Source: Streptomyces sp. MH60
GTDB lineage: Bacteria; Actinomycetota; Actinomycetes; Streptomycetales; Streptomycetaceae
Direction: 5' to 3'
Assembly: GCF_002939385.1 (NCBI RefSeq)
Contig: NZ_MULI01000060.1
Coordinates: 1 to 46,879 of the forward strand
Length of the DNA: 46,879 bases
Shown here: positions 26,276 through 37,202 of the stretch, piece after piece
Layout of the letters: each line of letters begins with the position of its first letter
Position numbering within the stretch: position 1 is the stretch's first letter
Made by a program: the position numbers and the translations under genes
The notes under the pieces: model-generated
What the model was told of the DNA's origin: nothing
The model's database searches: none
What the model saw: only the letters and a program-made list of their open reading frames with translations

Positions 26276-27226
26276 ATGCGCAAGGTCATGACCAGGACCC
26301 AGCTCCGCCCCACACCCACTGGCCCTCTCACCCCACCCCCGCCCTACGGCCCCGGAGCCACGCCGTCCGGCGGACCCGGCGGGCTCCCTCGTGCTGCCGT
26401 CGGAGGCCCGGTGCCCCCGCCCGGTCCCGCAGCCCCGGGCGCCGCCCCCGACCACGTCCCGTCCGGCCGACCCGGCCGCGTGCCGACCCGCGCGTCCGGA
26501 GACACCGCGCCCCACCTGCCCGGCGACGCCCCGGCCGACCAGCCCGGCGACACCGCGCCCCGTGCGCCCGGCGGTGTGCCGCCCCGCAGCCCGGGGGCGC
26601 GCGGAGCGCGTGCCGCGGCGTCCGGTGGGCGACCGCCCGGCACTCCGGGCCGGTCCCAGCGGTCCCGTACCCGGCCGGCGGACACCCGTCCGCCCACGGC
26701 CGGACCCGGCCGTGGCACGAGGCCGGGCCCCCTCACCAAGCCGGCCGCCCCCGCCACGGGGTCCGTCCCCGGGCCCGTCACGGCCCCCGTCACGGCGTGG
26801 AGCGCACCGGAGGGCCACCGACGGGTCGCCCGGCCCTCCGCGGCGCCTGTCATCCCCGCCCAGACGCCTCGCCGCCCCGTCCCGCAACTACGGCCCACCG
26901 ATCACTTCGCCGAGCTTCTCGTGGGCGTTCTCAGCGGGCGGCGTCCCGTCCACTCGATGCTCCGCCACACCCTCGGCCGCGCCTACGACGACCTGGCCGA
27001 CCTCGCCGAACGGGGCCCGCTGCGCACCCGCGGCGCCGCCCCCGTCGTCCGCGACATCGGCTACTTCGAGCCCCGGCCGGGCGCCCTGGAGGTCTTCGCG
27101 CGCATCGGCGCGGGCGACCGGCTCCGTGCCATGGCGTTCCGCCTGGAGCAGGGCCGGGACCTGCGCTGGCGCTGCACGGCGGTGGAACTGGGCGGCCCGC
27201 GAAGGCCCCGCGCGGACGACGACTGA
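26276..27226 (+). CDS. Rv3235 family protein
   Basis: This 316-residue protein has about 200 N-terminal residues that are rich in Pro, Gly, Arg and Ala and are probably disordered. A compact C-terminal domain of about 100 residues follows, with HFAELLVGVLSGRRPVHSML and an Arg-Trp-rich end (GRDLRWRCTAVEL). This C-terminal domain matches my memory of the Rv3235 family of actinobacteria, which is encoded near secA in mycobacteria too. The function is unknown. ATG at 26276 is used; MTRTQLRPTP at 26288 is also possible. The gene converges on secA with a hairpin between them. Confidence 0.85.
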   Translation: MRKVMTRTQLRPTPTGPLTPPPPYGPGATPSGGPGGLPRAAVGGPVPPPGPAAPGAAPDHVPSGRPGRVPTRASGDTAPHLPGDAPADQPGDTAPRAPGGVPPRSPGARGARAAASGGRPPGTPGRSQRSRTRPADTRPPTAGPGRGTRPGPLTKPAAPATGSVPGPVTAPVTAWSAPEGHRRVARPSAAPVIPAQTPRRPVPQLRPTDHFAELLVGVLSGRRPVHSMLRHTLGRAYDDLADLAERGPLRTRGAAPVVRDIGYFEPRPGALEVFARIGAGDRLRAMAFRLEQGRDLRWRCTAVELGGPRRPRADDD

Positions 27227-27254
27227 CCTCACTGACCTCCCCGGGCAGGCCGAA

Positions 27255-27281
27255 GGGCCGGTCACCCGAGATGACCGGCCC
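27255..27281. terminator. Hairpin between convergent Rv3235-family gene and secA
   Basis: GGGCCGGTCA, loop CCCGAGA, TGACCGGCCC form a perfect 10-bp stem in the 90-bp gap between convergent stops. It probably works in both directions. Confidence 0.7.
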
Positions 27282-27316
27282 CTCCCACCGCCGCGGCGCC
27301 CGCGGGCACCGCACGG

Positions 27317-30160
<2,844 letters not shown>

Positions 30161-30404
30161 GGGGGTTGGTCTCCTTGCCGGTCGGGCCTGGGACGGTCGG
30201 TTTCCTGTGACGGACTGAGCAACGGCCATCGTATGCGAGGACCCGGCCGCCCCGGGAGGCCTGCCGCATCGGGGACCGTCCACTCCTTGCGCCCAGCATC
30301 CCTGTCTGCTGTCACCCCTTTCAACGTCCGGGCCCCGCGGATGGTGCCGCACCCTTCCGGCGAATCACACGCGAGGTGACCGGATGTTCACGGACGGCAA
30401 AACA

Positions 30405-30434
30405 TTGGCGTCGCCACCGGGCTCCCCGCAGAAT
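30405..30434 (+). promoter_or_regulatory. Candidate promoter giving a leaderless acetyltransferase message
   Basis: TTGGCG at 30405-30410 and CAGAAT at 30429-30434 are 18 bp apart. The ATG at 30441 lies 6 bp after the -10 box, where transcription would start. Confidence 0.45.
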
Positions 30435-30440
30435 CGGCCG

Positions 30441-31010
30441 ATGGAACCCGTCACGCTCACCACCGACCGCCTCGTCCTGCGCACGGTCGGCCCGCAGGAC
30501 ATCGACGCCGTGTACGCCGCCTGCCAGGACCCCGACATCCAGCGCTGGACGACGGTCCCCACTCCCTACCTCCCGGAGCACGCGCGGAGTTTCGCGGAGC
30601 AGATGGTCCCCGACGGCTGGGCGAACGACTCGATGTTCACCTTCGGCCTCTTCCTCCCCGCCGGGGACCTGGTCGGCATGCTGGGCGTCACGATGATCTC
30701 CCTGGGCGTCGGCGAGATCGGGTTCTGGGGCACCAAGGAGCACCGCGGCCGGGGCTACGTCACCGAGGCCGCCGTCGCCGTCGCCCGCTGGGCCTTCACC
30801 GAGCGGGCCTTGGACCGCCTGGAGTGGCGCGCCGAGGTCGGCAACACGGCCTCCCGCGCGGTGGCCGAACGCGCGGGCTTCACCATGGAGGGCACGCTGC
30901 GCTCCGCGATCAACAACAAGGGCGTGCGTCGCGACTCCTGGGTCGGCTCCCTCCTCCCCTCGGACCTCGCCCTCCCGTCCACGTCCCCGTACTTGCCGGC
31001 AAAGGCGTAG
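30441..31010 (+). CDS. GNAT family N-acetyltransferase (RimJ/RimL-like)
   Basis: This 189-residue enzyme transfers acetyl from acetyl-CoA to an amine, in RimJ/RimL proteins the N-terminus of a ribosomal protein. It begins MEPVTLTTDRLVLRTVGPQD. The acetyl-CoA loop is KEHRGRGYVTEA, then VGNTASRAVAERAGF, the usual last part of motif B. ATG 30441 is preferred since conservation starts there and a promoter sits right before it. An upstream in-frame ATG at 30384 has a good ribosome site (GAGGTGA) and would add 19 residues, so it stays possible. The true substrate is not known. Confidence 0.88.
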   Translation: MEPVTLTTDRLVLRTVGPQDIDAVYAACQDPDIQRWTTVPTPYLPEHARSFAEQMVPDGWANDSMFTFGLFLPAGDLVGMLGVTMISLGVGEIGFWGTKEHRGRGYVTEAAVAVARWAFTERALDRLEWRAEVGNTASRAVAERAGFTMEGTLRSAINNKGVRRDSWVGSLLPSDLALPSTSPYLPAKA

Positions 31011-31040
31011 CCGCAGGCAGCCGTGCCGCCGTCCCGCGTA

Positions 31041-31080
31041 GCTGCGGGCAGTCGTGCCGCTGGGGCGGCACGGGTGGGCG
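31041..31080 (+). repeat. 40-bp hairpin repeat, copy 2
   Basis: Identical over 40 bases to 19113-19152, in the same orientation relative to the upstream gene, 30 bp after its stop. The hairpin GTGCCGC-TGGG-GCGGCAC lies at 31054-31071. Confidence 0.8.
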
Positions 31081-31089
31081 ATGGGGGTC

Positions 31090-31119
31090 CCCCCGCGCGA
31101 GCGAAGCCGAGCGCGGGGG
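31090..31119. terminator. Hairpin after the acetyltransferase gene
   Basis: CCCCCGCGC, a 12-nt loop (GAGCGAAGCCGA) and GCGCGGGGG form a perfect 9-bp stem. I recall this loop and stem as common between Streptomyces genes. Confidence 0.6.
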
Positions 31120-31196
31120 AGGCACCCGGCCGGCGCCGGCCCGCACCCTCGCCCCCCGAACCCCACTGTCAGACCCACCCCCTATCGTGCGGACGT

Positions 31197-32372
31197 ATGA
31201 CGACCCTCCCGCCCCCCGCCACGGAACTGTCCGCAGACGAGGCCCGCCGCCTCGCCCTCCGCGCACAGGGCTTCCTCGGCGCCCCCGACCGCCGCGCGGG
31301 CGTCCGCGGCGTCCTCCGTCATCTGGGCGCGGTGCAGCTCGACACCATCTCGGTCCTCGCCCGCTCCCACGAACTCGTCCCGTACGCCCGCCTGGGCGCG
31401 GTCGGCCGCCGTACCGTCGACGACGCGTACTGGACGGACACCCACGCCTTCGAGTACTGGTCCCACGCCGCCTGCATCCTCCCCATCGAGGAGTGGCCCC
31501 ACTTCGCCTTCCGCCGCCGCGCGTACCGCAACCGCCCGCACTGGAACCACCACCTCCCCGACGGCGACTACGACCGCGTCGTCAAGCAGCTCCGTACCGA
31601 GGGCCCCCTCACCGCGACGGACCTGGGCGGCGCGAAGAAGACCAGCGAGTGGTGGGACTGGTCGGGCACGAAGGTCGCCGTCGAGCGCGCGCTCATGTAC
31701 GGCGAGGTGGTGTGCGTGGAGCGCCGCGGCTGGAAGCGGGTGTACGACCTGGCCGAGCGCGCGGTCCCGGCCGCGCTGCTGCACGACGACCTGGACGACA
31801 CCGAGTGCCTGCGCCGCCTGGTCCGCCTGGCCGGTCAGTCCCTGGGCGTGGGGACGCGCGCGGACATCGCGGACTACCACCGTCTCAAGGCCGAGCAGGT
31901 CGACGCCGTGATCGCCGATTCGGGCCTGGTGCCGGTGACGGTGCAGGGCTGGGGCCGGCCGGCCTGGGCGGACCCGGCGGCGCTGGAGACTCCCCCGCGC
32001 GGCCGTCACCGCACGACGCTGCTCTCGCCCTTCGATTCCCTCATCTGGGAGCGGGCGCGCACGGAGCGGATCTTCGGCTTCACCCACCGGCTGGAGGCCT
32101 ACGTGCCCAAGCCGAAGCGGGTGCACGGCTACTTCGCGATGCCGGTCCTGGCCGGCGGCCGGCTCGTCGGCCGCGTGGACCCGGCCCGCGAGGGGCGCAC
32201 CCTGGTCGCCAAGCAGGTCACGCTGGACGGCCCGAAGGCGGCCCCGGCGGTGGCCCAGGCGCTGGTCGAGGCGGCGAGCTGGGTGGACTGCACGGACGTA
32301 CGCGTGGAGCGGGTCGAGGCACCGGAGCTGCGAGAGCCCCTCACCCGGGAGCTGGCCCGGCTGCTCGCCTGA
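31197..32372 (+). CDS. YcaQ/AlkX-type winged-helix DNA glycosylase
   Basis: This 391-residue protein belongs to the HTH_42/YcaQ family of DNA glycosylases, which remove bulky N7-alkylguanines and open interstrand crosslinks. Near the N-terminus is LGAVQLDTISVLARSHEL, with the QxD catalytic motif (Gln47, Asp49) of the E. coli YcaQ/AlkX branch rather than the QxQ motif of the azinomycin-resistance AlkZ branch. Tandem winged-helix regions follow (for example RTEGPLTATDLGG), and late in the protein FDSLIWERARTERIFGF, which is typical of the family. Start at 31197; there is no clear ribosome site, and TATCGT lies 8 bp upstream. It ends 11 bp from the convergent response regulator gene. Confidence 0.88.
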   Translation: MTTLPPPATELSADEARRLALRAQGFLGAPDRRAGVRGVLRHLGAVQLDTISVLARSHELVPYARLGAVGRRTVDDAYWTDTHAFEYWSHAACILPIEEWPHFAFRRRAYRNRPHWNHHLPDGDYDRVVKQLRTEGPLTATDLGGAKKTSEWWDWSGTKVAVERALMYGEVVCVERRGWKRVYDLAERAVPAALLHDDLDDTECLRRLVRLAGQSLGVGTRADIADYHRLKAEQVDAVIADSGLVPVTVQGWGRPAWADPAALETPPRGRHRTTLLSPFDSLIWERARTERIFGFTHRLEAYVPKPKRVHGYFAMPVLAGGRLVGRVDPAREGRTLVAKQVTLDGPKAAPAVAQALVEAASWVDCTDVRVERVEAPELREPLTRELARLLA

Positions 32373-32383
32373 CCGGGACCGGC

Positions 32384-33148
32384 TCAGCGGATCTCGAGGA
32401 TCTTCTCTCGCATCGCGTAGACCACGGCCTCCATCCTGGAGTGCAGCTGCAGTTTCTCCAGGATGTTGCGCACGTGGTTCTTGACGGTGTTCTCGGAAAT
32501 GAACAGCTCCTTCGCGATGTCGCGGTTGTTCATTCCCGTGGCGACGAGTTTGAGGACCTCCAGCTCTCGGTCCGTGAGCCGCGGCGCGGGCACCAGTCGC
32601 CGTTCGTCGGTCCGCTGGATCATCGACTTGAACTCGGTGAGCAGTTTCGACGCCATGGAAGGACTGATCTGGGACTGCCCGTCGGCCACCGCGCGAATGG
32701 CGGTGGCCACCTCGTCGGTCGAGATCTCCTTGAGGAGATAACCGGTGGCACCCGCCTTGATCGCGTCGTAGAGGTCGGCTTCCTCGTCGCTGATCGTCAG
32801 CATGATGATCTTGGCGCTGGGTGCCACCTCCTTGATGGAGGTGCAGGCCTCGATACCGCCCCGCTTGGGCATCCGCACATCCATCAGGACGATGTCCGGC
32901 AACAGGTCGGCGGCCTTCTCCACGGCCTCGGCGCCGTCACCGGCCTCTCCGACGACCTGGATGTCCTCCTCGGCCGCCAGCACGATCTCCAGGCCGCGGC
33001 GGAAGAGGGCGTGGTCGTCCACGACCAGCACCCTGATCGGCTCCTCGCGTGCGGAGCCCGCGTCCGCGTCCGGGCCCATGCCGGATGCCCCGTCGTCGAT
33101 CCCGTGGTCGACGCCCGCGCCCCGCATCGGTCCGAAACTGTCCGCCAT
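32384..33148 (-). CDS. NarL/FixJ family response regulator, orphan
   Basis: This 254-residue regulator has about 37 extra residues at the start, then a receiver domain with VLVVDDH (Asp44, Asp45), LMDVRMP (phospho-acceptor Asp90) and YLLKE (Lys of the switch). A LuxR-type helix-turn-helix lies near the C-terminus: RLTDRELEVLKLVATGMNNR and ENTVKNHVRNILEKL. No histidine kinase gene is adjacent, so it is an orphan here. The ATG at 33148 has a strong GGGGGAGGA. It lies downstream of hpf, but a terminator-like hairpin between them suggests separate transcription. Confidence 0.95.
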   Translation of the reverse strand: MADSFGPMRGAGVDHGIDDGASGMGPDADAGSAREEPIRVLVVDDHALFRRGLEIVLAAEEDIQVVGEAGDGAEAVEKAADLLPDIVLMDVRMPKRGGIEACTSIKEVAPSAKIIMLTISDEEADLYDAIKAGATGYLLKEISTDEVATAIRAVADGQSQISPSMASKLLTEFKSMIQRTDERRLVPAPRLTDRELEVLKLVATGMNNRDIAKELFISENTVKNHVRNILEKLQLHSRMEAVVYAMREKILEIR

Positions 33149-33313
33149 CGTTCCTCCCCCTGAAGGCTGTGGCACGTGGTCCCGAGCCATCGCCAACCCA
33201 GAGCAACGACCCACCGGTTGGGCCGTTGCCGCCATGATTCCATGTCCGGCGGACAGCGGGGTGACCGAACGGGCAGCGTTGGGGTCGCACACCCTCGCGC
33301 ACCGTCGCACGAC

Positions 33314-33350
33314 GGTGCCCCTGGGGGCGCACACGCGCTCCAGGGGCACC
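33314..33350 (-). terminator. Terminator hairpin after hpf
   Basis: GGTGCCCCTGG and CCAGGGGCACC pair over 11 bp around a 15-nt loop, 27 bp after the hpf stop. Confidence 0.7.
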
Positions 33351-33376
33351 GGATCGCTGTCACCCGGCGGGGTGTG

Positions 33377-34069
33377 TCAGCCGCCGAGCGCGTCCCCCGC
33401 GTCGGGAGCGTGCGCCTGGGTGACCATCGTGTCCGTGGTCAGGTGGATCACGCCGTAGTCGTAGGCGTGCCGCCGGTAGACGACGCTGGGCTCCTTCGTC
33501 TCGGAGTCGACGAACAGGTAGAAGTCGTGCCCGACCAGCTCCATCTCGTAGAGCGCCTGGTCGAGGGACATCGGGGCGGCCACGTGGGTCTTCTCCCGGA
33601 CGACGAGCGGGCCGTCGCCCTGGACCTCCAGCGAGCCGATCTTCTTGGTGGGTACGCCGTCCTGCTTCTCCGTCGGGACGACGTCGCCGTTCCCGTTGAG
33701 CGTCGCCGCGCCGGGTACGTGGTCGGCGACCTCGGCCGCCGAGATCCGGCGCGCGCCGCGGCGCGAGAAGCGCTTGTCGTGCTGCTTGCGCAGCCGTGCG
33801 CCGAGCTTCTCCGCCGCCAGGTCGAGCGCCGCGTAGGGATCGCTCGCCGCCGCCTCCGCCCGAATCACCGGACCGCGGGAGCGGAGCGTGATCTCCACTC
33901 GGTCACAGCGGTCGGCCTGCCGGGGGTTCGGCTCCTTGGACACCTCGACGTCGAGGCTGATCACCTTGCCATCGAGCTTCTGGATCTTCTCCAGCTTCAG
34001 CTTCTCGGCCACGTGCTTCCGGAACCGCTCGGGCACCTCGGTCTTGCGGCCCTTGACGACGATGTCCAC
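33377..34069 (-). CDS. hpf: Ribosome hibernation promoting factor, long form (HPF)
   Basis: With a GTG start at 34069 this is a 230-residue long HPF. The N-terminal S30AE domain (about 1-105) begins VDIVVKGRKTEVPERFRKH and binds the small subunit. After a linker comes the dimerisation domain (about 165-225), with MSLDQALYEMELVGHDFYLF and YDYGVIHL, which joins two ribosomes into an inactive 100S pair. An ATG at 34141 would add 24 residues, but those codons have lower third-position GC than the rest, while the GTG has CGGAG 6 bp upstream. Long HPF is usually made under stress or in stationary phase. Confidence 0.93.
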   Translation of the reverse strand: MDIVVKGRKTEVPERFRKHVAEKLKLEKIQKLDGKVISLDVEVSKEPNPRQADRCDRVEITLRSRGPVIRAEAAASDPYAALDLAAEKLGARLRKQHDKRFSRRGARRISAAEVADHVPGAATLNGNGDVVPTEKQDGVPTKKIGSLEVQGDGPLVVREKTHVAAPMSLDQALYEMELVGHDFYLFVDSETKEPSVVYRRHAYDYGVIHLTTDTMVTQAHAPDAGDALGG

Positions 34070-34382
34070 GCAGAACTCCGTTCCCGGATCGCTCCGCTTC
34101 GACGGCGGAGCATCTCCCTTTTGCACCAGGTTCCGGTCCATCCCGGAACCTCGGACTCGGTGACGTCCACCTCCTCCCCCACGGGCGGGATCTCCACTCC
34201 ACCGGTGCGGGTGATGACGGTAAAACCCGCAGCACGGCATTCGGATTTGAGAGGTGTGGCCTGCGGCTTTGCCTCACAACCGAACATATCTCGCCCGGAC
34301 GGATGTCGTCACCCTCTACGGCCGCGTACCTCCGTTCCGGTGAATTGACTCTGTCATTACCTGCAACGATGTAAGTCTTCAG
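34070..34382. other. 313-bp intergenic region, hpf leader and promoter
   Basis: This gap between comF and hpf (both leftward) includes the alternative hpf start at 34141. It is AT-richer near 34270-34380. I see no promoter pair I would defend; a TTGACT at about 34345 points right, away from hpf. Confidence 0.5.
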
Positions 34383-35297
34383 TCAGTTCCGGTTTATTTC
34401 GAAGGCATCTGGTGAAGCCGCGACCACTGCCGCGCAGATCGCTTCACGGGTCACGCCACCGCCTCCGTACTGACCCGCCATTCGGGGCCCGGTCTTCCGT
34501 TCCTCTCTGCCTTCCCCCGCCGCCGCCGGATACACAGCCGATCTCGCCGTCCCGTACGTGCCGGACCCCGCCCTCGACTCAACGGCGGCGGCCGTCGCCG
34601 CACGCACCGCACGTGCCGCCTCGGCCAGCGACGCCCCCGTCGTCATCAGGTCGTCGACCAGCACGACCGACCCGCCGCCGCACAGCAGCCCGCCACCGCC
34701 GGGAGCCACCGCGAGCGCGCCCGCGAGGTTGTCCAGCCGCCGCCGGGCGTCGAGGCCGGACTGGTCGGCCACGGCGTACCGCTGCCGCAGCACCGCCAGC
34801 ACCCGGGCCGGCACTCCGTTGCGCCGCAGCTCCCCCGCCGCCGCGAGGGCGATCCGGCGCGCCGGGTCGTGCCCGCGTGTCCGCACCGTTCTGCGTGCCG
34901 AGGGCACGGGCACCAGTAGCACCGGCCCCCGCACCGGTATGCCACCCGCGTCACCGGCACCCGCTCCGCCCGGCGCCGTCCACGCCTCCCGGAGCCCCGC
35001 CCGCACCGCTGCCGCCAGCGCCGCGCCGAGCGGTGCCGCGAGGGCCAGCACGCCCCGCTCCTTGTGGGCCAGCAGCGCTGCCCGCACCTCGTCCGCGTAC
35101 GGCGCGGCCGCGTGCACCGGGGGCAGACCGGGCGGCTCCGGATCAGCACGCACGCGACGCGGCGGGTGGCCGCTCAGCGCCGTACGGCACCGGGGGCACA
35201 GCACCGCGCGAGCCCTGCCGCAGCCGCCGCACTCGGCCGGCAGCACCAGGTCCGTGACGTCCGCCCACCATTCCCGCACTGTCCGCAATCCCCGCAT
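34383..35297 (-). CDS. ComF family phosphoribosyltransferase-fold protein
   Basis: This 304-residue protein has an N-terminal zinc-ribbon-like set of cysteines (CGGC and CPRC at about 25-41), then a phosphoribosyltransferase fold with the PRPP loop SVVLVDDLMTTGAS near residue 220. ComF proteins help DNA uptake in competent bacteria; in Streptomyces the role is unknown. After residue about 235 the tail is unusual: low-complexity sequence, then REAICAAVVAASPDAFEINRN, with clearly lower third-position GC. ATG 35297 is used; GTG at 35306 is close by. It is the last gene of the mtnA-mtrA-mtrB-lpqB run, 102 bp after lpqB. Confidence 0.88.
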   Translation of the reverse strand: MRGLRTVREWWADVTDLVLPAECGGCGRARAVLCPRCRTALSGHPPRRVRADPEPPGLPPVHAAAPYADEVRAALLAHKERGVLALAAPLGAALAAAVRAGLREAWTAPGGAGAGDAGGIPVRGPVLLVPVPSARRTVRTRGHDPARRIALAAAGELRRNGVPARVLAVLRQRYAVADQSGLDARRRLDNLAGALAVAPGGGGLLCGGGSVVLVDDLMTTGASLAEAARAVRAATAAAVESRAGSGTYGTARSAVYPAAAGEGREERKTGPRMAGQYGGGGVTREAICAAVVAASPDAFEINRN

Positions 35298-35335
35298 GGC
35301 CACCACTGTGCCCGCGTGTGCGGAGAGCTGCCAGG

Positions 35336-35372
35336 CCTGTGGAAAACCTGGCCCGGCGCCCTGTGGAAAACC
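35336..35372. repeat. Two copies of CCTGTGGAAAACC, DnaA-box-like
   Basis: The 13-mer CCTGTGGAAAACC occurs at 35336-35348 and again at 35360-35372, in the lpqB-comF gap. The inner TGTGGAAAA is the reverse of TTTTCCACA, which fits the loose E. coli DnaA box pattern. Whether DnaA binds is untested. Confidence 0.5.
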
Positions 35373-35399
35373 CGGTCGGCCACCGAACGGCCGGGCGCC

Positions 35400-37202
35400 T
35401 CACCCCGGATAGACCGGCGCGGTCCCCTCCGTCACCTTCTGCCACTGGAGCCCGGACGGCAGCCGCACGATCAGGTCCTCCGAGTACGCCACCAGCGGCA
35501 GCCGCTCGTCCTCGGTCGCGGCGATCTCCTTGACGCCGGTCAGCGCCGCGGGCACCGATGCCTCCGGTGTCGAGCCGTCGACCTGGACGTATCCGATCTG
35601 CTGGACGCCCCCGCGCTCCCGGCCGACCACCACGAGCCGGGCGTCCCCGGCCCAGGACATGGCCGTGACCTCCTCCAGCTCGGGGGTCGCGGAGCGCAGT
35701 TCGAGCACGGTGACCGCGGGCGGTTCGCCCGCCTTCCCGTCCCGTTCGATCCGTCCGATGAGCAGCGACCGCTTGCCGTCCTTCTCCACGACGAGCGCGA
35801 TCCGCACCCCGTCGGCGGCCACCCGCACGGACTGGACGCGCCCGTCGAGCCCCGGCGTCCGCACCTCCACCGGATCGCCCGCGCCGTCCTTCAGCAGCAT
35901 CAACCGCGGATCGGCCGGGTTGCGGTCGGCGATCCACAGGTCGCCCTGCGTGTCCCAGCTGGGTGGGGTCAGCCGGTCCGTCTCCGACTTGCCCTGGCTG
36001 GTCAGCACGGGGTCGCCGAGCGAACCGGCCGACACCAGCGAACCGACGTACAGCGACTTGTTGTCGAGACCGATCCCGGCCGCGCTGTGCTCGTCGCGCG
36101 AGACCGCCACCGACCGCAGGGCGCGGTGGCCCTCGCCCAGCGGGCCGGGCACGGGTTCGGCCCGGGTCCCGTTACTGCCCGCGGCGAGCCGCACCAGGCG
36201 GTCCTTCTCGTCGACGAAGTACAGGTAGTCGGGCCGCTGCGCCGAGCCGCGCGTCGCCACCGTCTCGGCGCGGTCCTCGGAGAGCGAGCACAACTGCTCC
36301 CCGCCCGAGCGCAGCTCGACGTCCTCCACCGCCGGGGTGAGGTTCTGCAGGGTGAACAGGAGCTGCGCGGCCATCTCGTCGCACTTGTCCGCACCGGCCC
36401 GGGCCGCCTTGTCGTTCAGCGGAACGGTCAGCTTGCCGCGGTCGTCGGGCGTCAGCGAGACGTCGTTCTTCGCCAGCGCCGTCCCGGTCGGGAAGCTGGA
36501 CCTGACCACGGGGCCCAGCAGGCTCGTCGGCCCGCTGAGCAGGGAACGCACCACTTGGGTCATCGGATCCACGCGTCGGCGCACATAGACGGGATCGGCG
36601 ACGGCGGCCGGCTCCCGGACACCTCCGGTATCGGCGTCCGCGCGCACCGCGGTGTTCGAGGCGAAGTAGTACCGGTTGACCGACATGTAGTTGCGTTGGA
36701 AGTCGGACTTGCCCATGACGACGCCCTGCGGCAGCACGTCGATGCGCCACTGCTTGGTCTTGCCGTCCCGGCTGAGGTGCACCGACTCGCGGTACGCGCC
36801 GTCGGCCGGCGAGTACGACTGCTGCCCGTCCACCGTGGCCACCTTGGCGCCGGTCAGGGTCACCGAGTAGTCGTTGGCGTCCTCGCGGTTGCCCGAGTGG
36901 TCGGACTCCGTTCCGGGCCCGCCCGCGAGCACCGTCGCCGACTCGTCCGGCCGCCAGTTCTTCGCGGCGGCGCCGGTCAGGTACTTGCGCGCCGTCTCGT
37001 AGTGCGGGTCGTCGCTGGTCAGCGCCTCCAGAAAGCCCTGCACGATGTCGGAGGGCGGGGCGTCCTCCTGCGGCGGCATCGCGAACACCCGCACCTGCGG
37101 GTCCTGCCGGGGGGTGGACTCCACGCCCCGGAGGTCCCCGCTGTCCGGCATGGACGCACATCCGGCCAGCAGTACGACACCGCCGACGGCGTACGCCATC
37201 AC
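35400..37202 (-). CDS. lpqB: Lipoprotein LpqB
   Basis: This 600-residue lipoprotein has a short signal with lipobox LLAGC (Cys about 15), so it is anchored to the outer face of the membrane. The first about 280 residues form GerMN-like domains (for example VVRSLLSGPTSLLGPVV). The rest looks like a beta-propeller, with repeating strands such as GDLWIADRNPADPRLMLL. LpqB interacts with the sensor kinase MtrB in mycobacteria and tunes MtrAB signalling. The GTG at 37202 is chosen for its distance from GGGGG; ATG at 37199 directly follows. Either start overlaps the mtrB stop, so translation is coupled. Confidence 0.95.
   Translation of the reverse strand: MMAYAVGGVVLLAGCASMPDSGDLRGVESTPRQDPQVRVFAMPPQEDAPPSDIVQGFLEALTSDDPHYETARKYLTGAAAKNWRPDESATVLAGGPGTESDHSGNREDANDYSVTLTGAKVATVDGQQSYSPADGAYRESVHLSRDGKTKQWRIDVLPQGVVMGKSDFQRNYMSVNRYYFASNTAVRADADTGGVREPAAVADPVYVRRRVDPMTQVVRSLLSGPTSLLGPVVRSSFPTGTALAKNDVSLTPDDRGKLTVPLNDKAARAGADKCDEMAAQLLFTLQNLTPAVEDVELRSGGEQLCSLSEDRAETVATRGSAQRPDYLYFVDEKDRLVRLAAGSNGTRAEPVPGPLGEGHRALRSVAVSRDEHSAAGIGLDNKSLYVGSLVSAGSLGDPVLTSQGKSETDRLTPPSWDTQGDLWIADRNPADPRLMLLKDGAGDPVEVRTPGLDGRVQSVRVAADGVRIALVVEKDGKRSLLIGRIERDGKAGEPPAVTVLELRSATPELEEVTAMSWAGDARLVVVGRERGGVQQIGYVQVDGSTPEASVPAALTGVKEIAATEDERLPLVAYSEDLIVRLPSGLQWQKVTEGTAPVYPG

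Noticed and set aside
34344..34375. TTGACT as a -35 box
   Set aside because: It points rightward, but the only genes nearby run leftward, and no good -10 follows.
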